Assembly (NCBI RefSeq): GCF_001984215.1
Contig: NZ_CP019420.1
Location: forward strand, 2,046,001 to 2,110,000
Source: Mycobacterium sp. MS1601
GTDB taxonomy: Bacteria > Actinomycetota > Actinomycetes > Mycobacteriales > Mycobacteriaceae
Direction of reading: 5' to 3'
Length of the DNA: 64,000 bases
The notes under the pieces were generated by a model. The model made no database searches. It saw only the letters and a program-made list of their open reading frames with translations, and was not told the origin of the DNA. Both the position numbers and the translations under genes were made by a program. Shown here piece by piece: positions 34,463-43,353 of the stretch (its first letter is position 1; every line of letters begins with the position of its first letter).

Positions 34463-36145
34463 ATGACGACCGACCGGAGTGTCGACAGCTCGACTCCTCA
34501 ACCGCCTCGTACCTCGCCGGCCTCGTCGTCTCGCAGTGCCGAAAGCTCGACTCCTCAACCGCCTCGTACCTCGCCGGCCTCGTCGTCTCGCAGTGTCGCC
34601 GGAGAGCTGTTCGGCTGGCAGTTGGCACTGCTACTGATCTTGATTCTGGGGGCCGGTGGAGTCGCCGTTCTGGACGCCCGGCGCGACGCCGACGAGCTGA
34701 CCACCCAGAAAGTCATCGCGGTCACCGAGTCGGTGGCCCTGATGACATCGACGGCCGAGGCCATCGGCTCTGCTGACCCGACGGCGCTCCTGCAACCGCA
34801 GACCGAGGCCATCCGCAAGGCCACCGGCATGGATTTCATCGTGGTGATGGCGCCGGACCGCACCCGTTTCACCCACACGGACACCACCCGCATCGGCGGC
34901 CAGTTCACCGGCAACATCGACCGCGCGTTGGCCGGCGAGACGTTCACCGAGACCTATCCGGGCACACTCGGTCCGTCCATCCGTGCCGTTGCACCGGTAC
35001 GCGATGCGCAGGGCGCCATCATCGGGTTGGTCTCCGCCGGTGTCACCCGCACCAAGATCTCGCAGTCCGTGATGGCGACGCTGCCCGCCATCGGAATCGC
35101 CGTGGGCACCGCACTGATTCTCGCCTTGGCCGGGGCCTACCTGTTGGAACGACGGTTGCGACGACGCACGCTGGGCCTGTCGTTCGGTGACCTGTCCGCG
35201 CTGTACGAACAGCGCGAAGCGGTGCTGCACGCCATCGGTGAAGGACTTCTGCTGTTCGACAACGACGGCCGCGCCGAAGTGGTGAACGACGAAGCACGAC
35301 GGCTGCTTTCGCTTCCCGACGGGCCGGTGACCCGCGCGCAGCTCCCGGGGTCGTTGGGCAGTTCCGGCGGGGAGACGCTGACCGACGAAACCCATGTCAC
35401 CGCCGACCGGGTCCTGCTGGTCAATCAGCAGCCGGTCTTGTGGGAGGGACGCACCGTCGGCACTGTCATGACCCTGCGGGATCGCACTGATCTGCAACGG
35501 GTGTCCGGTGAACTCAGCTCGGTCACGCAGTTCGCGGAATCGCTGCGCTCGCGCGCGCACGAGGCCGACAACCGCCTGCACACCGTCATCACCATGGTGG
35601 AGCTGGGCCGTACCGATCAGGCCGTCGAGTTCGCCACCGCGGAACTGGCTGTGTCGCAACATCTCATCGACCGGTTGATGGCCACAGTTGGTGAACCGGC
35701 ATTGGCCGCGCTGCTGTTGGGAAAGATCAGCCAGGCCCGCGATCACGGCGTCGACCTCACCGTCACCGAGGACTCCCTCCTCGACGACCCCAGCAGCCTC
35801 GCGCTCAAGCAGGGCGAACTCGTCACTCTGGTGGGCAATCTTGTGGACAACGCCATCGAAGCCGCGCGGTCGTCGAGCCCCGGGGGGCCTGCCTGGGTGG
35901 AGGTGACTGTGCGCGGGACAGCCGACGAGCTCACGGTCATCGTCGCCGACAGCGGTCCCGGGATGACGCCGGACGCCTTCGAGCGGGCCCGGATGCGCGG
36001 CTACTCCACAAAGGCGGATGAACCTGGCATGGGAAGGGGACTGGGTCTGGCACTGGTGTGGCAGGTGATCGCCGCGCACGGTGGCACCGTCACCTCGCAG
36101 AACACCTACGGCTCGGTCATCACCGCCACGATCGGACGCCGATGA
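34463..36145 (+). CDS. CitA/DcuS-type sensor histidine kinase
   Basis: About 560 residues. After a cytoplasmic Ser/Pro-rich head made of a duplicated 19-residue unit there is a first membrane helix (about 50-70), an extracellular PAS/Cache sensor (about 75-185, with the dicarboxylate-type pattern GMDFIVVMAPDRTRFTH) and a second helix. A cytoplasmic PAS domain, a H-box (EADNRLHTVITMVELGR) and an ATPase domain (LVGNLVDNAIEAAR, ADSGPGM, GRGLGLALV) follow. It probably senses C4-dicarboxylates or citrate outside the cell. The ATG was chosen at MTTDRSVDSS. It overlaps the regulator gene as ATGA. Confidence 0.85.
   Translation: MTTDRSVDSSTPQPPRTSPASSSRSAESSTPQPPRTSPASSSRSVAGELFGWQLALLLILILGAGGVAVLDARRDADELTTQKVIAVTESVALMTSTAEAIGSADPTALLQPQTEAIRKATGMDFIVVMAPDRTRFTHTDTTRIGGQFTGNIDRALAGETFTETYPGTLGPSIRAVAPVRDAQGAIIGLVSAGVTRTKISQSVMATLPAIGIAVGTALILALAGAYLLERRLRRRTLGLSFGDLSALYEQREAVLHAIGEGLLLFDNDGRAEVVNDEARRLLSLPDGPVTRAQLPGSLGSSGGETLTDETHVTADRVLLVNQQPVLWEGRTVGTVMTLRDRTDLQRVSGELSSVTQFAESLRSRAHEADNRLHTVITMVELGRTDQAVEFATAELAVSQHLIDRLMATVGEPALAALLLGKISQARDHGVDLTVTEDSLLDDPSSLALKQGELVTLVGNLVDNAIEAARSSSPGGPAWVEVTVRGTADELTVIVADSGPGMTPDAFERARMRGYSTKADEPGMGRGLGLALVWQVIAAHGGTVTSQNTYGSVITATIGRR
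34487..34595 (+). repeat. Tandem 57-base duplication inside the sensor-kinase gene
   Basis: Two copies with a period of 57 bases (19 codons). The 52 bases at 34487-34538 and 34544-34595 are identical, and the flanks differ by only a few bases. Each encodes SSTPQPPRTSPASSSRS. The near-identity indicates a recent duplication; the frame is kept. Confidence 0.9.
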
Positions 36146-36831
36146 TCCGGGTCCTCATCGTCGACGACGAACCCCTGATCGCCGAGGCGCACCGCGCCTA
36201 CGTCGAACGCATCCCGGGTTTCGCCGTGCACGGGGTGGCAGGCACGGGCAACGCGGCGGTGCGCACCGTCGCCAATGCGGCAGCCGGCGACTCCCCGATC
36301 GACCTGGTACTGCTGGATATCGGACTGCCCGACGCCAGTGGCATCGATGTCGCGTCCGCGCTCAGTGGCATCCGCCCCTCCCCCGACATCATCGCCATCA
36401 CCTCGGAGCGGGATCTGGAGGTGGTGCGCTCGGCAGTGGCCCACGGAGTGGCGCTGTATCTGCTGAAACCGTTCACGTTTGCGGCTTTTCGCGACAAGCT
36501 GGAGCGCTACCAGCAGTACCGCGACGCCCTCGGCGCCGGCGGGGCTGCCGCCGGGCAGCACGAGATCGACCGGGCCATCAATGCCCTGCGCACAGCCGAC
36601 CAGAAAGCCTCGACTCCCAAGGGCGTCTCCGCCGACACGCTGGACTTGGTGGCCGCGGCGATCCGGGGGGCGCCGGCTGGCCTGAATGCCTCGGAAGCAG
36701 CTGCCCAAGTGGGGATTTCACGGGTGACGGCGTGGCGATATCTGGAGCGGCTGGCCGACGACGGCGTGGTGGCCAGGTTGACCGAGTACGGCAAGGCAGG
36801 CAGACCGCAGGTGCGCTACCGGTTGAGTTAG
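36142..36831 (+). CDS. CitB/DcuR-type response regulator
   Basis: A 229-residue regulator. The receiver domain has VLIVDDEPLIAEAH, the phospho-acceptor in VLLDIGLPDASG and the lysine in LLKPFTF. The C-terminal helix-turn-helix is of the CitB type (GLNASEAAAQVGISRVTAWRYLERLADDG). Its ATG overlaps the kinase stop. It probably activates dctA, which is divergent from the kinase gene. Confidence 0.85.
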   Translation: MIRVLIVDDEPLIAEAHRAYVERIPGFAVHGVAGTGNAAVRTVANAAAGDSPIDLVLLDIGLPDASGIDVASALSGIRPSPDIIAITSERDLEVVRSAVAHGVALYLLKPFTFAAFRDKLERYQQYRDALGAGGAAAGQHEIDRAINALRTADQKASTPKGVSADTLDLVAAAIRGAPAGLNASEAAAQVGISRVTAWRYLERLADDGVVARLTEYGKAGRPQVRYRLS

Positions 36832-36892
36832 TCGGCCGGATCGAGGCCCGATCAAGCTCACTCCATGCTGTGCATTACCGGTGGTGTAGCTG

Positions 36893-37204
36893 ATGTTCGC
36901 CGTACGGAACGAACACGTCGACCCAGTGTGCGTCCGCCCGCGCACTTCACTGAGCACGCCGCGCGGGTGCCAGATGATCGCACTGACCAACTACCGCGGA
37001 CAGAAGATCAGCGAGTTGGCGGATGTCGAAATCATCGTCGCCGCTCCCGACGACCGTATTCGCCCGGAAGCGGCCTCCACCCGCATCGCCCACCTCGCCG
37101 TTATCGACGCGTTGTGTGTAGCCCTGGCGATGAGAAATCCGTCTGCCGCCAGCGCAGCTCTCGTGGTCGACGACCAGACCAGCGAGGAACTCGGCGAAGC
37201 CTGA
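36893..37204 (+). pseudogene. RpiR/MurR-type regulator remnant (C-terminal SIS fragment)
   Basis: Only the end of a SIS domain can be read (CQMIALTNYRGQKISELADV, then RIAHLAVIDALCVALAMRNP), about 75 residues out of a normal 280-300. The residues before CQMIALTN show no relation to the family, and no helix-turn-helix is encoded nearby in any frame. RpiR regulators control sugar-type catabolism. The fragment lies exactly at the junction between the dct genes and the accessory island, so it is probably a leftover of the rearrangement that built the island. Confidence 0.65.
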
Positions 37205-37222
37205 GTCACACGCTGGGACATC

Positions 37223-38365
37223 TCATCTGACCGCCTCAGCCTCCAGCTCTTTCACACTGTTGACCTGGTCCTGGTTGGCGCCGAAGAAAACGAGAGTCCT
37301 TGCGGAAGTGTAGGAAACATCGACATCACTACCTTCGGGCAGTACGTCGTGCGCGCCGGAGTCGACGGCGTGGAGCCGCTGCCCATCGGCCAACACCAGG
37401 CTGTAGCGGACCCAACCACCCCCGAAGATGGTGGAGTCGATGCGCGCGCGGAAACAGGCTGCTGCCGCAGCGCCTCCGAGCGGCCGAACCTGGAGTTCCT
37501 CGGGGCGCAGGCCGATGGTGGCTGGTGTTCCGCGACTTGCGTGTACATCTGTCGACGCCTCCACGTCGGTCCCACCGGCGCTCACGGTGACCGACTCGTT
37601 GTCGCTGCTGACAACTGAACCGGTCAGGACATTGAGATCACCCAGGAACGTCGCAACGAAGAGATCGGCCGGGTTTCGGTAAATGCGTTCCGGGGTGTCC
37701 ACCTGCAGGATATTGCCTTCCCGCATCACCGCGATGCGACTGGACAGGACGAACGCTTCCTCCTGATCATGAGTCACGTAGATCGTGGTGATGCCGAGTT
37801 CCCGCTGCACACGCCGTATCTCGAGTCCCAGCTGCTGGCGAAGCTGTCGATCGAGGGCACCCAACGGCTCGTCGAGAAGCAGCACCCGCGGCTGGAAAGT
37901 GATGGCGCGCGCCAATGCGACACGCTGTTGCTGACCACCACTGAGCTCCGCAGGATGCCGGTGGGCGAGCTCATCCAGGCCCACCAGTTCCAGCGCCTGG
38001 CCGACTCTTTCTCGGACAGTTCGCCTGTCCATACGGCGCATTTCCAAGGGAAAAGCCACATTTCGCTGGACTGTCATATGTGGGAAGAGGGCATAGTTCT
38101 GGAAGACAAACCCCATGTCGCGACGTTCGGGCGGCAATCCTCTGAGCGGATTGCCGTCGACGGTGATCTCGCCCTGGCTGGGCTCGATCAGACCACCGAT
38201 GGCCTGCAGCAGAGTCGTCTTTCCCGAGCCACTCGATCCCAGCAGGGTCATGAACTCCGCAGGCTGGATGTCGAGATCGACGCCTTTGAGAGCGTGGAAG
38301 CCGCCATAGTGATGGTCGACATTGCGGACGTGGACAGCTGCGCCGCTGATCTTGGACTCAGACAT
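37223..38365 (-). CDS. ABC importer ATPase, PotA/opine type
   Basis: A 380-residue ATPase. The nucleotide-binding domain has Walker A GSSGSGKTT, Q-loop FQNYALFPHM, signature LSGGQQQR, Walker B VLLLDEPLGALD and the H-loop YVTHDQ. A C-terminal TOBE domain (GLRPEELQV to the end) is typical of polyamine, iron and 2-aminoethylphosphonate importers. The ATG overlaps the end of the permease gene by eight bases. It energises the importer formed with the next two genes. Confidence 0.86.
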   Translation of the reverse strand: MSESKISGAAVHVRNVDHHYGGFHALKGVDLDIQPAEFMTLLGSSGSGKTTLLQAIGGLIEPSQGEITVDGNPLRGLPPERRDMGFVFQNYALFPHMTVQRNVAFPLEMRRMDRRTVRERVGQALELVGLDELAHRHPAELSGGQQQRVALARAITFQPRVLLLDEPLGALDRQLRQQLGLEIRRVQRELGITTIYVTHDQEEAFVLSSRIAVMREGNILQVDTPERIYRNPADLFVATFLGDLNVLTGSVVSSDNESVTVSAGGTDVEASTDVHASRGTPATIGLRPEELQVRPLGGAAAAACFRARIDSTIFGGGWVRYSLVLADGQRLHAVDSGAHDVLPEGSDVDVSYTSARTLVFFGANQDQVNSVKELEAEAVR

Positions 38366-40061
38366 GGCTTGACATTCCTTCGCGACGGTCGAGGTGGCCG
38401 CGCCACGCGCGCAGCACGAGCCGCGTCCCCTGGGTGAAGGCGACGTAGGCCAGGAGTGAGGCGAGCAACAACAGCGTTCCCACGGCAGCCACCGTCGGAA
38501 GTAGTTGGGAACGAACAAAGATCAGGTACTTGACAGGCAGACTCTGCTGATCGACAGTGAGGAACAGACTGACCACCGCCTCGTCCCAGGAGATCAGGAA
38601 GCTGATGAGGGCGGCTGCACCGAGACTGGCACTCACCGCGGGAACAGTGATGCGCACGAACACCTGCAACTGATTGGCCCCCAGCGTCCGTGCCGCGAGT
38701 TCGACGTTGCGCGAACTCGAACTCAGTGCGTTGGTCAGGATGATGACGGTCACCGGCAGGGTGAGCACCACGTGTCCGATCACGAAACCCGTGAGAGTAC
38801 CGGTCATACGCTCACGCACCAGGAGTCCGAAGAGGGCACCGCCGACCAGCACCACCGGAACGATCAGCGGCATGTAGAAGAACGTCGTCGCAACACCTTT
38901 GAACGGGAGGCCGCCCCGCACGATCCCGAACGCCGCGCCGAGCCCGAGCGCGGTGGCGATGAGCGCGGTCATAACACCGATCTTGACGCTGAGCCAGGCG
39001 GCGTTGAACCACCCACTGTCGGAGAGCACCTCGCGGTACCACCTCAGGGAGTAGCCCGACGGTGGGAACTGCAGGTACGACTCGGAGGTGAACGACGCCC
39101 ACACCACGAGGACCAGCGGCAACATCAGGAACAGCACCACCGCCGAGGACCACAGGCCCAGGGCAACGTTGCCTCGGGTCCAACGGAACGTTCCTGTGCT
39201 ACTCGCGCCCTTGCCCGAGCTTGCGGTCACCACCGTCGACAGGCTGAGGGCCCGGCCGGACACCACGAACAGCACCAGAGTTGCCACCAGCAAGGTGATG
39301 CCGACAGCACTGGCCGCACCCCACTGATACTGACTGATCTTCTGCTGAATGTAGGTCGACACAACCTGTTTCGTTGGATCGCCGAGGACCGCGGGGGTGA
39401 GATAGAAGCCCAGACTCGTCACGAAGACGAAGAGGGTGGCTGCCACCAGTCCCGGCCGTGACAACGGGAACAGCACCCTGGTGAAGACGCGTATCGGTGA
39501 TGCGCCCATGGTCCTGGCCGCCGGGCCCAGGTTCGCGGGAATCGCAACCATGGCCGCATACAGCATCACGATCATGAACGGCAGCAGATAGGCCACCATT
39601 CCCACCAACGCACCCGTCGCTGTCCCCTGCAGTCCGAGCGGGGTCAGCACGGCCTTGAAGGCGTAGAGCCGCACCAGAATCGAGCTGAAGTACGGGATCA
39701 TGACTGCCAGCAACAGGATCCGGGCGACCTGCCGCGGCGCGCGACTGAGGAAGTAGGCCATGGGATACGCAGCGATCACGGTGATCACCGTGGACCCTGC
39801 CGCCAGCACCAGGGTGGCCCGCAGCATCGTCCAGAAGGTGGAATCGGCAAACGCGGAGCTGAAGTTCGCGATGGTCAGTGCCGAGAGATCGAGAGTCGGA
39901 TCACCAGCAGAATGCAGGCTCCGCAGCAGCAGCTCCCACAACGGGTAGACGAAGAAAACACCCAGAAACGCAACAGCAGGCAGCAACATCCACGCCGTCC
40001 GGGCGACCCGCCCCTGCGTCGCAAGCCGGGGGCGGGTTTGCCGAACCGCGGTGGTGGTCAT
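38358..40061 (-). CDS. ABC importer permease, PotB-PotC fusion
   Basis: A 567-residue membrane protein with two complete permease halves. The first has the EAA-like loop near MGASPIRVFTRVLFPLSRPG and the second LGANQLQVFVRITVPAVSAS. Each half carries about six helices, so one polypeptide replaces the usual PotB and PotC pair. The ATG overlaps the stop of the binding-protein gene (ATGA). Fused permeases occur in iron (FbpB) and some polyamine or phosphonate systems. Confidence 0.85.
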   Translation of the reverse strand: MTTTAVRQTRPRLATQGRVARTAWMLLPAVAFLGVFFVYPLWELLLRSLHSAGDPTLDLSALTIANFSSAFADSTFWTMLRATLVLAAGSTVITVIAAYPMAYFLSRAPRQVARILLLAVMIPYFSSILVRLYAFKAVLTPLGLQGTATGALVGMVAYLLPFMIVMLYAAMVAIPANLGPAARTMGASPIRVFTRVLFPLSRPGLVAATLFVFVTSLGFYLTPAVLGDPTKQVVSTYIQQKISQYQWGAASAVGITLLVATLVLFVVSGRALSLSTVVTASSGKGASSTGTFRWTRGNVALGLWSSAVVLFLMLPLVLVVWASFTSESYLQFPPSGYSLRWYREVLSDSGWFNAAWLSVKIGVMTALIATALGLGAAFGIVRGGLPFKGVATTFFYMPLIVPVVLVGGALFGLLVRERMTGTLTGFVIGHVVLTLPVTVIILTNALSSSSRNVELAARTLGANQLQVFVRITVPAVSASLGAAALISFLISWDEAVVSLFLTVDQQSLPVKYLIFVRSQLLPTVAAVGTLLLLASLLAYVAFTQGTRLVLRAWRGHLDRREGMSSHV

Positions 40062-41179
40062 TGCGCCAGCCATGCGTTCCATCGTTGAGTGGCCGACTCC
40101 ATGTTCTCGGTCCACCAGCCGTCATCTTGGGGCACGACGGTTTCAAGGTCGGCTTCGGTGATGACGTACGGTTGGGCCTGCGGTGATACCTCTGGCAGTG
40201 TCTTGAGGAATGCCGGCATACCGGCCAACCTATCGATGTAGTCGACCATCGAGGCGTCGTCGGTCAGCATGAAGCGCAGAAGTGCCATAGCCACTTGAGG
40301 ATTCGGTGCGTGCTTGGGAATCCCGATCGGCGACGACGACATCATGGCGCCATTCTTCACGTATCCCACCGAGAATGTCGGGTTCTGCTGCGCCATGGCG
40401 ATGGCGTCACCCTGAGCTCGCATCGTCATGGTGCAGGTGCCGTTGAGGAGGTTCTGGACTGCCTCGGCGCCGCTGGACACAAAGATGGTTTCGCTTCGAA
40501 TCTGGTCCAGCTCGGCAAGGATGGCGTCGAGGTCCAGCGGATACACCTCGTCGGGGCGCTTTCCGGTGTGCAGGCTGGCTGCCTCGAAGGCCCCGTTGTA
40601 CTGAGGGTTCGTCAGCAGGCAGCGCTTACCTGGGAACTCGGCGGTGTTGAAGATGTCGACGGTCGACGTCGGCTGTCCGTCGGGGAAGGCATCGGCATTG
40701 AACAGCAGCCCCTCGACGTACGGCGTAGCGTCGAAACCGAACTCCGTATAGGTGTTGTCCACCAACACGTCGACCGGGACCAGCTGCGGGTCGATCTCCT
40801 GCAGCAGTCCCTGCTGTATCGCCATCAGGTAGTCGGCGGGTGTACAGAAGATCCACAGTGAGGAACTGACGTTCTGGGCCTGCACCATGCCGGCAAGTTT
40901 GGTGGTGCCGCAGTCATCGGTCTGTACGGTCACCGTTGCACCGGTGACTTCCTCGAAGGCGGCGACGGTGGTATCCATTTTGGCCTGTACGTCGACACCG
41001 CTGCATCCGGCGCAGGTCCACTGGATGGATTTCCCGCTCAGATTGTCGTAGAGGTTCTCGATGGTGAGATCGGTTGGAAGAGCGTTGTCTTCACCTCCCT
41101 CGCTCGAACCGCCGCCGCACGCGGCGACGGTCAGCGCGACGGTGAGAAGCGCTGCAGCGCCCGTGAGTGTGCGATTCAT
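40058..41179 (-). CDS. ABC importer solute-binding lipoprotein, PotD-like
   Basis: A 373-residue extracellular binding protein. The signal peptide ends with the lipobox LTVAAC, lipidated at C21. It has several cysteines (CAGCSG, DDCGTTK, FCTPAD, KRCLLTN), more than usual for the family. The domain pattern (VTVQTDD, GLLFNADAF, ALLRFMLTDDASM) fits polyamine/opine-type binding proteins. It delivers the ligand to the fused permease. The ligand is unknown; the catabolic operon suggests an N-substituted amino acid or polyamine-like compound. Confidence 0.83.
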   Translation of the reverse strand: MNRTLTGAAALLTVALTVAACGGGSSEGGEDNALPTDLTIENLYDNLSGKSIQWTCAGCSGVDVQAKMDTTVAAFEEVTGATVTVQTDDCGTTKLAGMVQAQNVSSSLWIFCTPADYLMAIQQGLLQEIDPQLVPVDVLVDNTYTEFGFDATPYVEGLLFNADAFPDGQPTSTVDIFNTAEFPGKRCLLTNPQYNGAFEAASLHTGKRPDEVYPLDLDAILAELDQIRSETIFVSSGAEAVQNLLNGTCTMTMRAQGDAIAMAQQNPTFSVGYVKNGAMMSSSPIGIPKHAPNPQVAMALLRFMLTDDASMVDYIDRLAGMPAFLKTLPEVSPQAQPYVITEADLETVVPQDDGWWTENMESATQRWNAWLAQ

Positions 41180-41212
41180 AACGGAGCCAATCTGTGGTGG
41201 GCTGGGATGTGG

Positions 41213-41725
41213 TCAGTTCTTGAGGTGGTCGGGTAACTCGCAGAGTTCGACCCGGATGCCGTCCGGGTCTTTCATGTACACGACTTTGAAGCCGGCGTAC
41301 GGTCCCTGGTCCGCAGTCTGCACGGGAGACACCGAGGTGGCGCCTTGGGCGATCAGTTTCTCGTAGAGGGCATCGAGGTCCCGCACGTAAATGCAGAAGT
41401 GCGCGGTCCCCGGGTGGGCGGTCGCCGGATCGATGGGCGTCCGGGGAACCTTGCGGTACTCGAGGATCTCCAGCATGGCCGTCGAATTGGGGATGTCCAT
41501 CTCGATGATGTACATCTCGACGTCCGGGAAGTAGCCCACCAGCTTCTGGACATAGGGCTGGTTGCGCAGGACGCCGGGCCCCCGTCACTTGAAGCCGAAG
41601 CTCTCGTAGAACCTCGCCGACACTTCCGCGTCCCGGACCTGGATCCCGACGTGGTCGAAGCTGAGCGTGAACGGAGAGCCATCCAGGGATGTCTGCTTGA
41701 TTCCTCCGGTTGGGGAGCCGCACAT
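41213..41725 (-). pseudogene. Glyoxalase/VOC-family protein interrupted by an in-frame TGA
   Basis: The first part from ATG (MCGSPTGGIKQTS, then FDHVGIQVRDAEVSARFYES) ends at TGA at 41585-41587. Reading on in the same frame, with no shift, gives LRNQPYVQKLVGYFPDVEMY and a second half ending VVYMKDPDGIRVELCE. Together they make one ordinary VOC protein of about 170 residues, with metal-site glutamates near EMYIIEMD and RVELCE. A single base change (for example CGA or TGG to TGA) explains it. It is the first gene of the PotD-PotBC-PotA operon and has its own copy of the 44-base LysR element. Confidence 0.75.
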
Positions 41726-41814
41726 GGTTTTTGATTTTCCCTTCTGGTTGTGATTGGTTGTCAGATTGATATTCAGAACTCGTCCAGGGCCAAGCGTCGT
41801 GCCTGCCACCCGAT

Positions 41815-41858
41815 CTGTCCATACGGTTGACGCGATATCGAGCATCACGATTCGAGAT
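41815..41858 (-). promoter_or_regulatory. LysR-regulon element A, upstream of the VOC/ABC operon
   Basis: This 44-base element is closely shared with two others in the window. On the minus strand it reads as the dyad ATCTCGAATCGTGAT (T-N11-A), then GATGCTCGATATC, then the -10-like TATGGA. It lies 90 to 133 bases upstream of the VOC ATG and covers the last base of the amino-acid permease gene. Confidence 0.75.
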
Positions 41859-42529
41859 CATCGAGCCGACGCCTCCGCCACGCCCGGGATTCGTCGGCTC
41901 ACATAGCGCAGTCCGTACTCAGCGGCAAGATTGATGGCGATGAAGATGGCGCCGGCGATGGCGTAGATGGCGAGTGGTTGGTTGATCGTGTTCACACCCA
42001 GCCGCGCTTCGAAGAGAACTTCTTCGACCCCGATCAGGAACAGGAATGTCGTCGACTTGATCTGCAGGATGACGAAGGTGGTCAACGGCGGAAGTACCGT
42101 TCCAAGCGCCTGGGGCAGAACCACTTTGGTGAAGGCTTGGCGAAGTCCGAGGCTCAGCGCCATCGCAGCTTCAATCTGGCCGTGGGGGACGGTGGTGAGC
42201 CCGGCTCGAAGAATTTCGGCCGCGTAGGCAGCGCCTGAGATCGCAAGCCACAGGACTCCGGCGACTTCGGGCGAGAGGTAGACGCCGAACTGCGTGAGAC
42301 CGAAGTACAGAATGAAGATCTGGATCAGCTGTGGGGTTCCGCGAATCAGTTCGATGTAGACGATTACAACCGCTCGGACAGGCGCTGGAGCGTGCATCCT
42401 GCATACCGCCACCAGTGCGCCGCCCACGAGGGCAAGAGCAGTGCCCGCCGCTGCCAGCCACAATGTGGTCGGGACGGCGTGCAGCATCCGTTCGGCGTAG
42501 AACCAGACGTCGGTTTCGGCGCCGTTCAC
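41858..42529 (-). CDS. Polar amino acid ABC permease (HisM-type)
   Basis: A 223-residue permease with about five helices. The EAA loop is present as EAAMALSLGLRQAFTKVVLPQAL. Domain type is His/Glu/Gln/Arg/opine, with the N-terminal ERMLHAVPTTLWLAAAG. It overlaps the ATPase gene by four bases. With the permease at 43.3 kb it would form a heterodimeric channel for an amino acid or opine. Confidence 0.85.
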   Translation of the reverse strand: MNGAETDVWFYAERMLHAVPTTLWLAAAGTALALVGGALVAVCRMHAPAPVRAVVIVYIELIRGTPQLIQIFILYFGLTQFGVYLSPEVAGVLWLAISGAAYAAEILRAGLTTVPHGQIEAAMALSLGLRQAFTKVVLPQALGTVLPPLTTFVILQIKSTTFLFLIGVEEVLFEARLGVNTINQPLAIYAIAGAIFIAINLAAEYGLRYVSRRIPGVAEASAR

Positions 42530-43353
42530 TTCGAATCATCCCACTGCCCGGTCGGCGACTCCGGGAGCGCGCCCGACGGGTCGTGATAACGAAGCACACG
42601 GCGCAGAAAGGCCTGCGCCCGCTCCGATTTCGGTTGGCGCAACACCTGGTCCGCGGACCCCATCTCGGCAACCCGGCCGTCCGCCATGACGATGATGGTG
42701 TCGGCCACTTCTCTGGCGAACTCGATCTCGTGCGTCACGAGTACCGTCGTCATACCCTCGGTGACGAGGCGTTTGATCACATCCAGGACATCTCCGACGA
42801 GTTCGGGGTCGAGCGCGGACGTCGGTTCGTCGAACAGCATGACCTTGGGTCCCATCGCCAACGCGCGACAGATCGCCGCCCGCTGTTGCTCACCACCAGA
42901 CATGTTCTTGGGCAGAGCGTCAATACGGTGCGAGAGTCCGACGGTGTCCAGCAGCTCAGCGGCTTTGGCGTCGGCATCAGCGGCAGACATACCGAGAACC
43001 TTGCGCGGTGCCAAGGTGATGTTCTCACGAACGGTCAGATGCGGAAACAGGTTGAAGCCCTGGAACACCATCCCGACGTCCTTACGGATCGCGTGGAGGG
43101 TCTTACGAGACGGCTTCGGTTGATCTGGTTCCTCCGTGCCGTACAGAGCATGGCCGAGAACGTCGATCCGTCCTTGTTCGAAGGGGGTCACCTGGTTGAT
43201 GCATCTGATCAGGGTGCTCTTGCCGGAACCGCTCGGGCCGATGATCGCCACGACCTCACTGCGATGGACCTCGACCGACACCTCGCTGAAGATGGTGCGG
43301 TCACCGAACCGCTTGGTAATGGCGGAGATGTCAATTGCGACGTCGTGCGACAT
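42526..43353 (-). CDS. Polar amino acid ABC ATPase (GlnQ/HisP-type)
   Basis: A 275-residue ATPase with Walker A GPSGSGKST, Q-loop FQGFNLFPHL, signature MSGGEQQR, Walker B VMLFDEPTSALDPE and the H-loop VTHEIEFA. It lacks a TOBE domain, as expected for this importer class. The ATG at MSHDVAID lies within the end of the preceding permease gene, an overlap of 23 bases that keeps the pair coupled. Confidence 0.87.
   Translation of the reverse strand: MSHDVAIDISAITKRFGDRTIFSEVSVEVHRSEVVAIIGPSGSGKSTLIRCINQVTPFEQGRIDVLGHALYGTEEPDQPKPSRKTLHAIRKDVGMVFQGFNLFPHLTVRENITLAPRKVLGMSAADADAKAAELLDTVGLSHRIDALPKNMSGGEQQRAAICRALAMGPKVMLFDEPTSALDPELVGDVLDVIKRLVTEGMTTVLVTHEIEFAREVADTIIVMADGRVAEMGSADQVLRQPKSERAQAFLRRVLRYHDPSGALPESPTGQWDDSK

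Noticed and set aside
34487..34595. A CRISPR or satellite array
   Set aside because: Only two units, directly abutting, in frame within a kinase gene and without spacers. It is a simple tandem duplication.
41585..41587. TGA in the VOC gene read as selenocysteine
   Set aside because: No SECIS-like hairpin was recognised after the codon and no selenoprotein is known in this family at that place. A nonsense mutation is simpler.
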